Shown here: in pieces, positions 18,161 through 26,131 of the stretch
Position numbering within the stretch: position 1 is the stretch's first letter
How the letters are laid out: the number at the start of each line of letters is the position of its first letter
Origin: Mahella sp.
GTDB taxonomy: Bacteria > Bacillota > Clostridia > Mahellales > Mahellaceae
DNA length: 64,000 bases
Direction: 5' to 3'
Assembly: GCF_020054945.1 (NCBI RefSeq)
Contig: NZ_JAIHAU010000005.1
Location: 1-64,000 of the forward strand
The notes under the pieces: model-generated
Told to the model about the DNA's origin: nothing
The model's database searches: none
What the model saw: only the letters and a program-made list of their open reading frames with translations
Program-made: the position numbers and the translations under genes

Positions 18161-21100
18161 ACATGCTTCCGGTCGCGCCTGTGCTGGTCTTCGTGTACCC
18201 GTCGCCGGAGTAGTCCTTTTCAGTCACCGTATATGTTATACCTGTCGGTAAGCCAGTGATGGTAATGCTCTGACCATGGGCGAGGGAAATGGTATCCCCG
18301 CTCCTGATCATTCCATCCGGCACACCATTTCCCGTGTAACTATAGGTACCGGATGCACCGCTGCCGTCCAGCGTAAGAGTAAAGTCAAATTTTTTCCTGG
18401 TATCTGCGGCGTTGCCTCCCACCGTTTTGCTGATGGTCAGATCCCCGACTGTTCTCGTGTTGGTGAAATATGCTGTTTGCGTAGTATCGGCCACGATGCT
18501 GCCGGTCGCGTCTGTGCTGGTAGTAGTGTACCCGTCGCCGGAGTAGTCCGCTTCAACCACCGTATATGTTGCATCCTTCGGTAAGCCCACGATGGTAATG
18601 CTCTGACCATGGGCTAGGGAAATGGTACCACCGCTCTTAATCGTTCCAGCCGGCACACCATTTCCCGTGTAATTATAGGTACCGGATGCACCGTCGAAGG
18701 TTACCGTAAAATTAAACTTCTTTGCGGTATCGGCACCGTCACGGGTCACGCTTTCCAAGGTATATCCGGCAGGTGCCGCTGTTTCCTGAAGGAGATATTC
18801 ACCATCGGGGATAACTTTAAGCCGAAGGGTACCGTCGCTGCCGGTGACACCTTTTTTGATGACAGTAGTGCCATCCATCGCGTATAGCGTGAATTCAGCA
18901 CCAGCAAGGGGTGCACCTGCTCCATCAGTTTTCGTAATTCTGATCCATCCATTCCTCTGCAGGCTGGCGCTGCCATCCGAAGCTGTAATAATGTACGGTT
19001 TGGACGTTTCTTCCTGCTCCGTGTCACTCCCCAGCAGAGACACTTTGTTCGTAACAGTTCCCGGCTCGCCCGTGATATCAGTGATATAACTGAAGCGATA
19101 AGCCTTTGTGCTGTCGGGAATAGCAAAGCCCAGTGTCCGCGTCGCGTTATCATAGCTCACGTTTGTCCCCAGCTCCAACGTAATAGGGTTCCCTACCGTA
19201 TAGCTCCCATTGGCGTTGAGTGTCATCTCGTTGGCCGTAATATTTCCCGCGAGCAGCAAAGCGCCACTTGAATCTGTACGCAGATCAATGCCTAGCGGCA
19301 ACGTATCCTCTATCCTTGCACCCGTATGCGCAAGGTCGTAGGGCTTGTAATCTACCGTCCAACGTAATTCACCCGCTTTTGGTTGCGTGGTGTCTTTAGC
19401 CAGAATTTGGCTGACAATGGTTACGTCCTGGTAGCTGCTTACGCCGGTAGTCCAGTTTTCGGTATTCAAAGTCACATTGTTGCGTTCCGTTTTCGTTTGA
19501 TTAACGGAGAAATACTGCGCTGCGGTTTCGCTGGTGGGCCTTGCCTTGACCAGAATCACATAAGGTTTGTTAAGCGACGTGAACGTAAAGGTCGCGGTTC
19601 CTCCGATGAAGCCTGTTGTAAGATCTGTAACCGTATCGGGCGTGGTATCTGTTGCCAGAACGGTTCCGTTGGATTGGCCGGTTCCTTCAAAAATCAGGTA
19701 CTTTGATCCTGAAACGATGTCGGCAAACTCCCATCCATTCGGCAGTGTGTCGGTAAGGGTTGCCGTTCCCAGCGCTTGTCCCACTGCGTTTGTCGCATTG
19801 GTCAAATTGATGCCGTCCGCATTGACGTTGAGCCGGAAAATAACCGACTTGTCCTGATAGTCGAAGCCCTCCAGCGCATTACTCGTAAGGCCGGAGTTTA
19901 CGCCAGACGCCGGATCAGACATCGCTTCCCGCTTTAACATCCCCTTAAGCAACATTCTGTTCGTATAATTCACATTTCCGGTCGCGACATTTAGCTTTGC
20001 GTTGGCGCTGAACAGCGTCGCCGTGTTCCGTACGGTAGACGTTTTGTTGCCGGCGAATATATTCGGGTCTACGACCTGACTGTCAAAGCTGAGGGTGTTC
20101 AATACGGTCGTAGACAAGCCCGTGATTTCCAGCAAATCGGCAACCTGAGTGGTGCCCTGCATAATGGGAATCACATTCACCGCTGTTGTTCCCGAGCCGG
20201 AAAAGTTTCCGGCATATTTCTGCCCGTAGCACGGCGTTAGATCGGTGGCAGTAATATCGTCGGGAATACCGGTAACCGCTCCGAGGTTGATGCTGTTCCC
20301 ATAAACAAGAAGATCATATACCTTCAAATCGGGAATGCTTTGGCCTTTAGTATCTACATTGACGGTCCAGTGAATTTTCTGGTTCGCAGTATCCGCTACG
20401 CCGGATTTTGATATTGCGTTATACCCAATCGTCACACCAACGCCGCCCGTACCGAGGCCGGGACCCGACAAGCCGTCCCAGCGAATACTGGCCGAATTAG
20501 TGTACGTTTTTGTTCCGGTCGTATATGCGTCGTCGGGAACATTGGTTACGATAGTAAGCAGAATCATTGAGTTGATGTCGCCAATGGCATAATTGCCGGA
20601 GGCATCGGGCGTGATGGAAGTCTCGGCACCCCAGTTTGAGCCTGTCCAGGCTTGCCATTTGGCGGTATCGAGGGTCAAGCCAGTCGGTAATGCATCGGTT
20701 ATGACGACATTATTCAACGTTGCCCCCATGTGGTTGGCCGTGATCGTCCAGGTAATTGTGCGGTTTGTCGGGTCGTAGTCGCCGGTGCTGCCGGCATCGC
20801 TTGACGCACCTGTTTTTTCAATCCATTTAGGCGTAAATTTGACCTCGAATTGCCCCTCGTCCACCACTGTTGATTCACTGTTTAGAAGCTGGGCTTTGTT
20901 GTTCACCGTTTGCTCGGAAGTGGCATAATACGCACTATCGGATATTTTTGTCTTGAATGTTATTGTCTTGGGGCTGGTTGAGCCGGATGGGAAGACATAA
21001 CGAAGAGCATTGTCCGCTGTATCAGGGGACGCATCCGCGCCGTCCACCTGAAATGACGATGTAATATATGTACCCACATTCTGCAAATCGTCAAAAAACT

Positions 21101-21785
21101 GATAGCCGGCTAAGTCAACGGCCGCTCCGCCCTGCGTCGCGCTGACATTGACCGTCCATGTAATGCTCTGGTCGGCCAGGTTCGCCGTACCAGTTTTTGT
21201 AACAGCGTACTCAATCGGCAAAGCAGGGACGTTCACCTTATATTCTTTTTCCAGTATTGTTACAATATGATCCCCCGTGCTGCCATTGGCGCCGCTGCTG
21301 TCATATTCAAAATTAGCGCCGAATTCACACGTTACGGTATTGGATGTTCCATCGAAAACCGAATCATCGCCGTCAAACGTGACCGTGGCAGACACTATAT
21401 TTGTATCGGGGTCCGTCGTAAAAGCCGCATGGCCTACCACCAGCGTTCCCATTTTTAATTCAATCGTGTCTCCCGGAAGCAGTTTGAACGCGTCGCTCAG
21501 GTCGAATGTCACCGTGTCACCTTTTTGTACCGGGTTCGCAGGTGTTGGATCGTCGCCCTCAACCGGCACGCCAAAAGAGATATACACCCGGATCGGCTTG
21601 GTGCTCGTTATGGTGCCTCCCTCGGGGATGGTTGCTCCATCCTGCGTGATTGTCGCTGTGAAGTTCGTAAGCACCGAGGCGTCGATATCCGCGGCATACG
21701 CTCCAATAGACGGCAAAAACACGTTTATAATCATCATCAGCGTCATCGTCCAGGCCATTAATAGTTGTCTTTTCCTTTTTACCAT
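18159..21785 (-). CDS. Cna-type surface adhesin, N-terminal part (truncated by frameshift)
   Basis: Secreted surface protein. I chose the ATG at 21785 because a signal peptide follows immediately (KRKRQLLM, hydrophobic core, cleavage after AYA); the frame is open 33 codons further upstream. Order of domains: a collagen-binding-like adhesion domain (about 30-190), several DUF11/isopeptide-type beta-domains with repeated ITWT and IHWTVNV strands, one Cna-B domain (ITKTDGAGAPLAGAEF to ETAAPAGYTLES), then two Spy0128/DUF7601-like repeats. The product stops at a TGA after the second repeat (STGATGSM), so it lacks the sorting signal found in the next frame. Sortase and adhesin form a cell-surface module. 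Confidence 0.85.
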   Translation of the reverse strand: MVKRKRQLLMAWTMTLMMIINVFLPSIGAYAADIDASVLTNFTATITQDGATIPEGGTITSTKPIRVYISFGVPVEGDDPTPANPVQKGDTVTFDLSDAFKLLPGDTIELKMGTLVVGHAAFTTDPDTNIVSATVTFDGDDSVFDGTSNTVTCEFGANFEYDSSGANGSTGDHIVTILEKEYKVNVPALPIEYAVTKTGTANLADQSITWTVNVSATQGGAAVDLAGYQFFDDLQNVGTYITSSFQVDGADASPDTADNALRYVFPSGSTSPKTITFKTKISDSAYYATSEQTVNNKAQLLNSESTVVDEGQFEVKFTPKWIEKTGASSDAGSTGDYDPTNRTITWTITANHMGATLNNVVITDALPTGLTLDTAKWQAWTGSNWGAETSITPDASGNYAIGDINSMILLTIVTNVPDDAYTTGTKTYTNSASIRWDGLSGPGLGTGGVGVTIGYNAISKSGVADTANQKIHWTVNVDTKGQSIPDLKVYDLLVYGNSINLGAVTGIPDDITATDLTPCYGQKYAGNFSGSGTTAVNVIPIMQGTTQVADLLEITGLSTTVLNTLSFDSQVVDPNIFAGNKTSTVRNTATLFSANAKLNVATGNVNYTNRMLLKGMLKREAMSDPASGVNSGLTSNALEGFDYQDKSVIFRLNVNADGINLTNATNAVGQALGTATLTDTLPNGWEFADIVSGSKYLIFEGTGQSNGTVLATDTTPDTVTDLTTGFIGGTATFTFTSLNKPYVILVKARPTSETAAQYFSVNQTKTERNNVTLNTENWTTGVSSYQDVTIVSQILAKDTTQPKAGELRWTVDYKPYDLAHTGARIEDTLPLGIDLRTDSSGALLLAGNITANEMTLNANGSYTVGNPITLELGTNVSYDNATRTLGFAIPDSTKAYRFSYITDITGEPGTVTNKVSLLGSDTEQEETSKPYIITASDGSASLQRNGWIRITKTDGAGAPLAGAEFTLYAMDGTTVIKKGVTGSDGTLRLKVIPDGEYLLQETAAPAGYTLESVTRDGADTAKKFNFTVTFDGASGTYNYTGNGVPAGTIKSGGTISLAHGQSITIVGLPKDATYTVVEADYSGDGYTTTSTDATGSIVADTTQTAYFTNTRTVGDLTISKTVGGNAADTRKKFDFTLTLDGSGASGTYSYTGNGVPDGMIRSGDTISLAHGQSITITGLPTGITYTVTEKDYSGDGYTKTSTGATGSM
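18601..18740 (-). repeat. Adhesin repeat copy, in-frame
   Basis: Partner of 18021-18160 at an offset of 580 bp. A more diverged third copy spans roughly 18250-18410. Confidence 0.85.
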
Positions 21786-21822
21786 ATCTCGTACCTGCTT
21801 TCTAATTAAAATTGTCAATATA

Positions 21823-21917
21823 GGTTGAGGCCCTGCTCCCGTGTCCATCGCGCCAATTTTTGCCGCTGACACCCAGTGGCTCAACCTGCTCGCCGGAACG
21901 TCAAGCTCTCTTGGCGC
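21823..21917 (-). ncRNA. Pseudoknot-like structured leader of the adhesin mRNA
   Basis: Three helices can be drawn in the 5' leader. Helix a: 21911-21917 with 21850-21856 (GCGCCAA/TTGGCGC). Helix b: 21880-21886 with 21823-21829 (GGTTGAG/CTCAACC), extendable by two GC pairs across a bulge. Helix c: 21868-21872 with 21841-21845 (GTGTC/GACAC). The order a-b-c-a'-c'-b' makes a cross b and c, so a is either a pseudoknot into the loop of c or an alternative fold. I could not match it to a known riboswitch. Confidence 0.45.
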
Positions 21918-21937
21918 CCGTCTTTCTTATCCTAAAG

Positions 21938-21965
21938 TTTATCTCATTCAAAGTTGATTTGTCAA
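21938..21965 (-). promoter_or_regulatory. Probable promoter of the adhesin gene
   Basis: TTGACA (21960-21965) and GATAAA (21938-21943) with a 16-nt spacer. It would give a leader of about 145 nt containing the predicted structure. Confidence 0.55.
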
Positions 21966-22129
21966 CTTTTATTTTTTATGGACAAAGCTGAAGAGTGAAA
22001 ACTCATAGATAGTAATATTTGTTAATGGATATCATATCCGTAATCATAAATCTCCAGAAGACACGTTTTTTTGGTATTGCATTCATAATTGTCTGCAAAA
22101 ACCGCTACCGATAGACTTGACCATCGCTA

Positions 22130-22182
22130 AAAAAAAAGCATGGCAAACAGGCGCCATCATTGTTGCTCATGACAGCGCCATT
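22130..22182 (-). terminator. Possible terminator after the broken transposase
   Basis: On the minus strand ATGGC/GCCAT encloses a GGCGC/GCGCC stem and is followed by nine T (22130-22138). The helix is interrupted. Confidence 0.45.
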
Positions 22183-22222
22183 ACTATTAATACAACTGTA
22201 TTATCCGACCATTGAGCCTATA

Positions 22223-23511
22223 TTATGGGCTGGCCGTAACTTGGAATATATTCTCGGTCACCATTTTCCATCGGTTTGTTTTCTTTTCTGCCATTGCACG
22301 AATTCGAGATACATCGATCCTGCCGTTGTATAGAGCGGCTTTGAAACTTCGGATAAGCCCACGCCACCCCTTTTTCTTAGTGTAATCGACAATTAACCCG
22401 CTGTAGGCAACCAGGGTGTTGAAGAAATGGGCAAACTTCATAAGATAGTGGTAAGCCTTCATCGCCTGGTGTGGTTGTTTCCGTATGTGTACTCAATGCC
22501 ATTCGCCCATCGGATTGATTGAACGCGCTCTCCCCACTGCACTTCCAGCAGGTTTGACAGTTCGGCCTTCATCAAGCCCTCTGCATCGTCCCAAACCGAT
22601 GACATATCGCCGTCCTTCAAACTTAACATATACCCCCAATGATATTTGTTGCATATGGAAATAACAGGACCGCCTGCATACAGCCCATCGGCAACAAGTG
22701 TCAGCCCTCCACTGCCAAAGATTCTGTGAAGTTTCCCCGCCATGCGGTAGAATGCCGCCGTTTCGCAATCTTGTTTCTTGTCCCCGTCGACCTCTCCGTC
22801 GTTCTCAATCACTTCCGTGTACACAGGCAGTACGGCTCCGTTTTTGAGAACAAGGACGGCATTGAGGTAACTTGTGTAGAATTGCTCTTTCTTTTGCTCA
22901 CCAACGTGGCGACAGAGAGCATGTTTATCCCATCTGTAATCACGGACAAAACTCTGCGATCCGTCAACAACCACCAAGAGCGGCCCGTCTGCGTACTTGT
23001 CCCGAAACCCGGGACTGTTGATATACTCCTTGAGCATCTTTGTATATGCATCCTGGATTTCTTCTGCATTGATATTCTCAAGCATATTGGCTACGGTATC
23101 CGCATGAGGCATGGTCTTCATTTCGGGGAAGACTGCCTGCAAGATCCCTATTGCACCCATCCCTGCGAGTACTTCGTTCGCTGCTCGTCGGGATTCTACA
23201 TGAAACGCAAACATTAATATCACGTGAAGCAGAAGAACAAGCAATGAGTGGTCTTGATTTCTGAGGCTTCGGGGGTCATTCACTTCGCTGAGCTTCCATA
23301 TCAAGCCGGGGAAGATTATACGATAGACGCGCGCCAGTTGACCCAGCATTTGCTGCTGCTCATCCGTCCCCTCGGAGGCGATTTTATTCGGCAGAGGGCG
23401 TTTTTGAGGCTTTCCTATGTAGCATGCCAACTTGACCTTGCCAGAGAGGATATCGTCAAAAAGCTCGATGTCGCGCTCTTTTTGTTTTTCGAGCCTGCGT
23501 TTGTTACTCAT
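22223..23511 (-). pseudogene. DDE transposase (IS4-like), disrupted by internal deletion
   Basis: The first 350 residues (22459-23511) contain two catalytic aspartates in LLVVVDGSQ and TLVADGLYAGG. The frame ends prematurely just after YTYGNNH. The next frame (22223-22462) encodes a recognisable transposase C-terminus, MKAYHYLMKFAHFF and a basic tail. In IS4-like enzymes the stretch between holds the YREK signature with the catalytic Glu; here it is missing, so a deletion plus frameshift at about 22465 inactivated the gene. It overlaps the DruA-like gene by 8 nt, implying a two-gene element. Confidence 0.85.
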
Positions 23512-24403
23512 CTGCGTTTACCATCCTACAAGGTTTCTCCCCTTTGAGTACAGCTCGAAAGTCCTTCCGCAGAGGATACATTAATATGGCTTTCCGCGAC
23601 AGCCCCTGTTCATGGTACCTGTCCATCCGCCCCCGTCCCTGGGTCTCGCCAAGGTAAACCCAGTTGGCTGCGCGATAACTGGTGCCGTGATAAAACGCAG
23701 TGTCTACAAAAGTCTCTAAAAGCACAGGAGCATAGCAGTATGCTTCCAGCCAATCCTCACATATCCTATGTGCAGCTGCCGAGAGTGCGCGACTTGATAG
23801 GTTCCTTATATGTACCCAGGGCAGCAGGAGGAAGCGTGAATTGTTCACCACCAGGTTCAGTCTGGCTTTTCGGTCTTCCACGCTCCACCCAATCCATTCG
23901 TCGCGTTTTTGCAGTGCCCATGCTGCTGAGGAAAACTGTAAGCACCCCAGATCTACTCCATCAGATGTTATGAAGTATTGTAATTGCGCCCCATATGCAT
24001 GTTTATAGCCAATTGTGTGATACTCGCTTATGTATTCGCGCCAGCGACGGCGTTTGTTCGCATCATCAGCCAGTTCCAACGTAATGGCCCCACATTCCGT
24101 TATATCTGCCGGATGTGTGCTGTTTGCAGTCCTCGGCGCTGATTCTGAGTTTCCACCTGATCTCTTAACCGCTTTGCTGATCGGCAGTTTAATCAACCCA
24201 TTTGCTTCTAATATGTTCAGATACGCAGCACACTGCGGTTTCTTCGGCTTCCCGGCAGGCGTAACCCAGCCGATCAGCTCACAAACCGTTGAGGCTATCT
24301 CCGTCCTGGAAAGTTTCGGATATGTCCTGGTCACCCATATTATTGTCTCAATATCTTCAGGACTGAATGTCCTGCCGGAAAACACCCTGATAGTATCATC
24401 CAT
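23504..24403 (-). CDS. DruA-like protein (DUF4338) of a mobile element
   Basis: About 300 residues of the DUF4338 family, whose best-known member is DruA of the Druantia anti-phage system. Visible family motifs: an N-terminal helical domain (CELIGWVTPAGKPK to NGLIKLP), then LGCLQFSSAAWALQKRDEWIGW, VVNNSRFLLLPWV, APVLLETFVD and YRAANWVYLGETQGRGR. The family's biochemical role is not settled. No druB-E genes are near; the gene instead overlaps a transposase, so a transposition role is more likely. ATG 24403 is preceded by AGGTGAG; a GTG at 24418 is the alternative. A hairpin spans the start. Confidence 0.82.
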   Translation of the reverse strand: MDDTIRVFSGRTFSPEDIETIIWVTRTYPKLSRTEIASTVCELIGWVTPAGKPKKPQCAAYLNILEANGLIKLPISKAVKRSGGNSESAPRTANSTHPADITECGAITLELADDANKRRRWREYISEYHTIGYKHAYGAQLQYFITSDGVDLGCLQFSSAAWALQKRDEWIGWSVEDRKARLNLVVNNSRFLLLPWVHIRNLSSRALSAAAHRICEDWLEAYCYAPVLLETFVDTAFYHGTSYRAANWVYLGETQGRGRMDRYHEQGLSRKAILMYPLRKDFRAVLKGEKPCRMVNADE

Positions 24404-24436
24404 AGACTTGGCTCTCACCTACCCTTCCAAGTCTAT
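24402..24436 (-). promoter_or_regulatory. Hairpin over the ribosome-binding site and start of the DruA-like gene
   Basis: ATAGACTTGG (24427-24436 on the minus strand) pairs over 10 bp with CCAAGTCTAT (24402-24411). The 15-nt loop holds AGGTGAG, and the ATG at 24403 lies in the 3' arm. Transposase mRNAs often hide their starts this way against read-through transcripts. Confidence 0.6.
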
Positions 24437-24558
24437 AGTAACACAACCCTTTTGGGAAGTCCAGCTTTATTTTTCATCCCAAAAACTTTTTTTGCCCCCG
24501 CTAAGTGTTGATATTGCTCACTTTCAGTTTTCTCTCTTCATTCGTGTTTTATGGAGCT

Positions 24559-24587
24559 ATTTGCGCTGTACCTATTTTTCGTTCAAA
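24559..24587 (+). repeat. Dispersed 29-bp repeat, copy 2
   Basis: 27 of 29 positions identical with 7976-8004. Confidence 0.7.
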
Positions 24588-24638
24588 GTCAGACAGTGTA
24601 CTAGCCTTGTCGTTCGGTAAGATTTGCGGATTATACCC

Positions 24639-24664
24639 TGTTTCTGATATCGTGATATAATATT
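24639..24664 (+). repeat. Dispersed repeat segment, copy 2
   Basis: Matches 7842-7869 with two substitutions and a 2-nt deletion. In this copy the segment includes the -10 box of the gene at 24693. Confidence 0.5.
24653..24661 (+). promoter_or_regulatory. Extended -10 promoter before the G1P dehydrogenase gene
   Basis: TGATATAAT gives an extended -10 element (TGn plus TATAAT); no good -35 box is visible at 16-18 nt. The start codon follows 31 nt downstream with GAGGTG as ribosome-binding site. Confidence 0.5.
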
Positions 24665-24692
24665 AAAAACAGAATGAACGAGGTGTTATAAA

Positions 24693-26114
24693 ATGTACAA
24701 TATATCAGATCTGGCCGGCAGGAGCATAGAATGCGACTGCGGGCACAGGCACGAGGTCCTTATAAAGCATATGGAAGTGGAAAGCGGCGCTATAAATCAC
24801 TTACCCGATGTATGCCGCAAGCTGTTTGCAAGCGGCAATGCGCTTTTGGTAGCTGATGATAATACATATAAAGTCGCAGGGGCAAGGGTATATGAGGCGT
24901 TAATAAATCATGGTTTTAATGCAGATATATGCATGTTAAAGCGGCCGAGTATCGGGTACGATGCTGATGAAACATCGGCAGCGCAGGCCGGCATCTCCTC
25001 TCCGTGGGAGCCGGCCGATGCCATAGCCACAGATGAGCGCTCCATAGTACGCATAATGGTGGCATTGAAGCCGGATACGGCTTTCTTATTGGCCGTAGGT
25101 TCCGGCACTATAAACGACCTGGTACGCTTTGTGAGCTCGCGCACCGGCATACCGTATATAAGCATACCGACTGCGCCGTCGGTAGACGGCTATGCTTCCA
25201 CTGTGGTGCCGCTGCTCATGGACGGTTTCAAGCGCACGGTACCCGGCACATATCCGACAGCCATAATAGCCGATACGGATGTGCTGTGCAACGCACCTTC
25301 TCCTATGATAGCGGCAGGCTTCGGCGATATGGTCGGCAAGCTGACCGCTCTTTCGGACTGGAAACTCGGGCATGTGCTAGACGATGAGTACCTGTGCCAG
25401 ACATCCTTTGATATGATGAGCTCCGCGGTGCAAAAGTGCTTATCCGATCCAGCCGGCATACGCCAACGCAAGCCCGACGCCATAAAGGCTCTGATGGAAG
25501 GCCTCATACTATCGGGCATAGCCATGATGCTGGTGGGCAATTCGCGGCCGGCTTCGGGCAGCGAACATCATATGGCGCACTACTGGGAGATGCTGTTTGC
25601 TCAAAAAGGTTTCCGGCAGGCATACCACGGCGCAAAGGTAGGCATAGCCACCCCTGTGATAGCCTCGGTCTACAAAAAACTGACGGACATGGACGAGACA
25701 CAGATAAAAGCCATGGCCGATGCATACACGCCGGTAAGCCCAAGCGTGCGGCGCCAACGCGTAGCCGACGCATTCGGCCAATTGGCTGATGAGGTCATAG
25801 CCGAGAGCTCAAGCGTATGGCTGTCAGAGGATGAGCAAAAGCAGCGTGCGCATTATATAGCCGAGAGGTGGACTGCTATAAGGGACGCCTTACGATCATC
25901 CGTACCGGATCCGCAAGAAATAAAACGCCTTTTGGCCGATGCCGGCGCAGCATATAGCGCCGGGCATATAAATGTCGATGCCGGCTTACTGCATCAAACG
26001 CTGCTCAATGCCATGTATATACGCACGCGTTATACGGTACTGCGACTGGCTGATGACATAGGCTGCTTGGAGAATTTGGCGGCTGAAGTAACAAAAGAGG
26101 CGTTCCTTGAATAG
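24693..26114 (+). CDS. araM: sn-glycerol-1-phosphate dehydrogenase (AraM/EgsA family)
   Basis: A 473-residue cytoplasmic enzyme of the iron/nickel-dependent alcohol dehydrogenase superfamily that reduces dihydroxyacetone phosphate to glycerol 1-phosphate. Motifs: the nucleotide-binding VGSGTINDLVRF, then SIPTAPSVDGYAS, and the metal-binding region AAGFGDMVGK and SGSEHHMAHYWEM. The last 100 residues are longer than in minimal homologues. In Bacillus the orthologue lies in the arabinose operon; here it stands alone between a mobile element and a convergent GH106-like gene. Confidence 0.9.
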   Translation: MYNISDLAGRSIECDCGHRHEVLIKHMEVESGAINHLPDVCRKLFASGNALLVADDNTYKVAGARVYEALINHGFNADICMLKRPSIGYDADETSAAQAGISSPWEPADAIATDERSIVRIMVALKPDTAFLLAVGSGTINDLVRFVSSRTGIPYISIPTAPSVDGYASTVVPLLMDGFKRTVPGTYPTAIIADTDVLCNAPSPMIAAGFGDMVGKLTALSDWKLGHVLDDEYLCQTSFDMMSSAVQKCLSDPAGIRQRKPDAIKALMEGLILSGIAMMLVGNSRPASGSEHHMAHYWEMLFAQKGFRQAYHGAKVGIATPVIASVYKKLTDMDETQIKAMADAYTPVSPSVRRQRVADAFGQLADEVIAESSSVWLSEDEQKQRAHYIAERWTAIRDALRSSVPDPQEIKRLLADAGAAYSAGHINVDAGLLHQTLLNAMYIRTRYTVLRLADDIGCLENLAAEVTKEAFLE

Positions 26115-26122
26115 GAACGCCT
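26098..26122. terminator. Bidirectional hairpin between convergent genes
   Basis: AGGCGTTCCT and AGGAACGCCT form a perfect 10-bp stem with a 5-nt loop, including the TAG stop of the G1P dehydrogenase gene. A short TTTAAT follows on the plus strand. Confidence 0.7.
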
Positions 26123-26131
26123 TTAATATCC

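Noticed and set aside
21823-21965. c-di-GMP (GEMM) riboswitch before the adhesin
   Set aside because: The conserved GEMM core segments are absent, although position and target gene would fit.
23504-24403. Reading the DruA-like gene as part of a Druantia defence system
   Set aside because: No DruB-E or large helicase gene nearby; the neighbour is a transposase.
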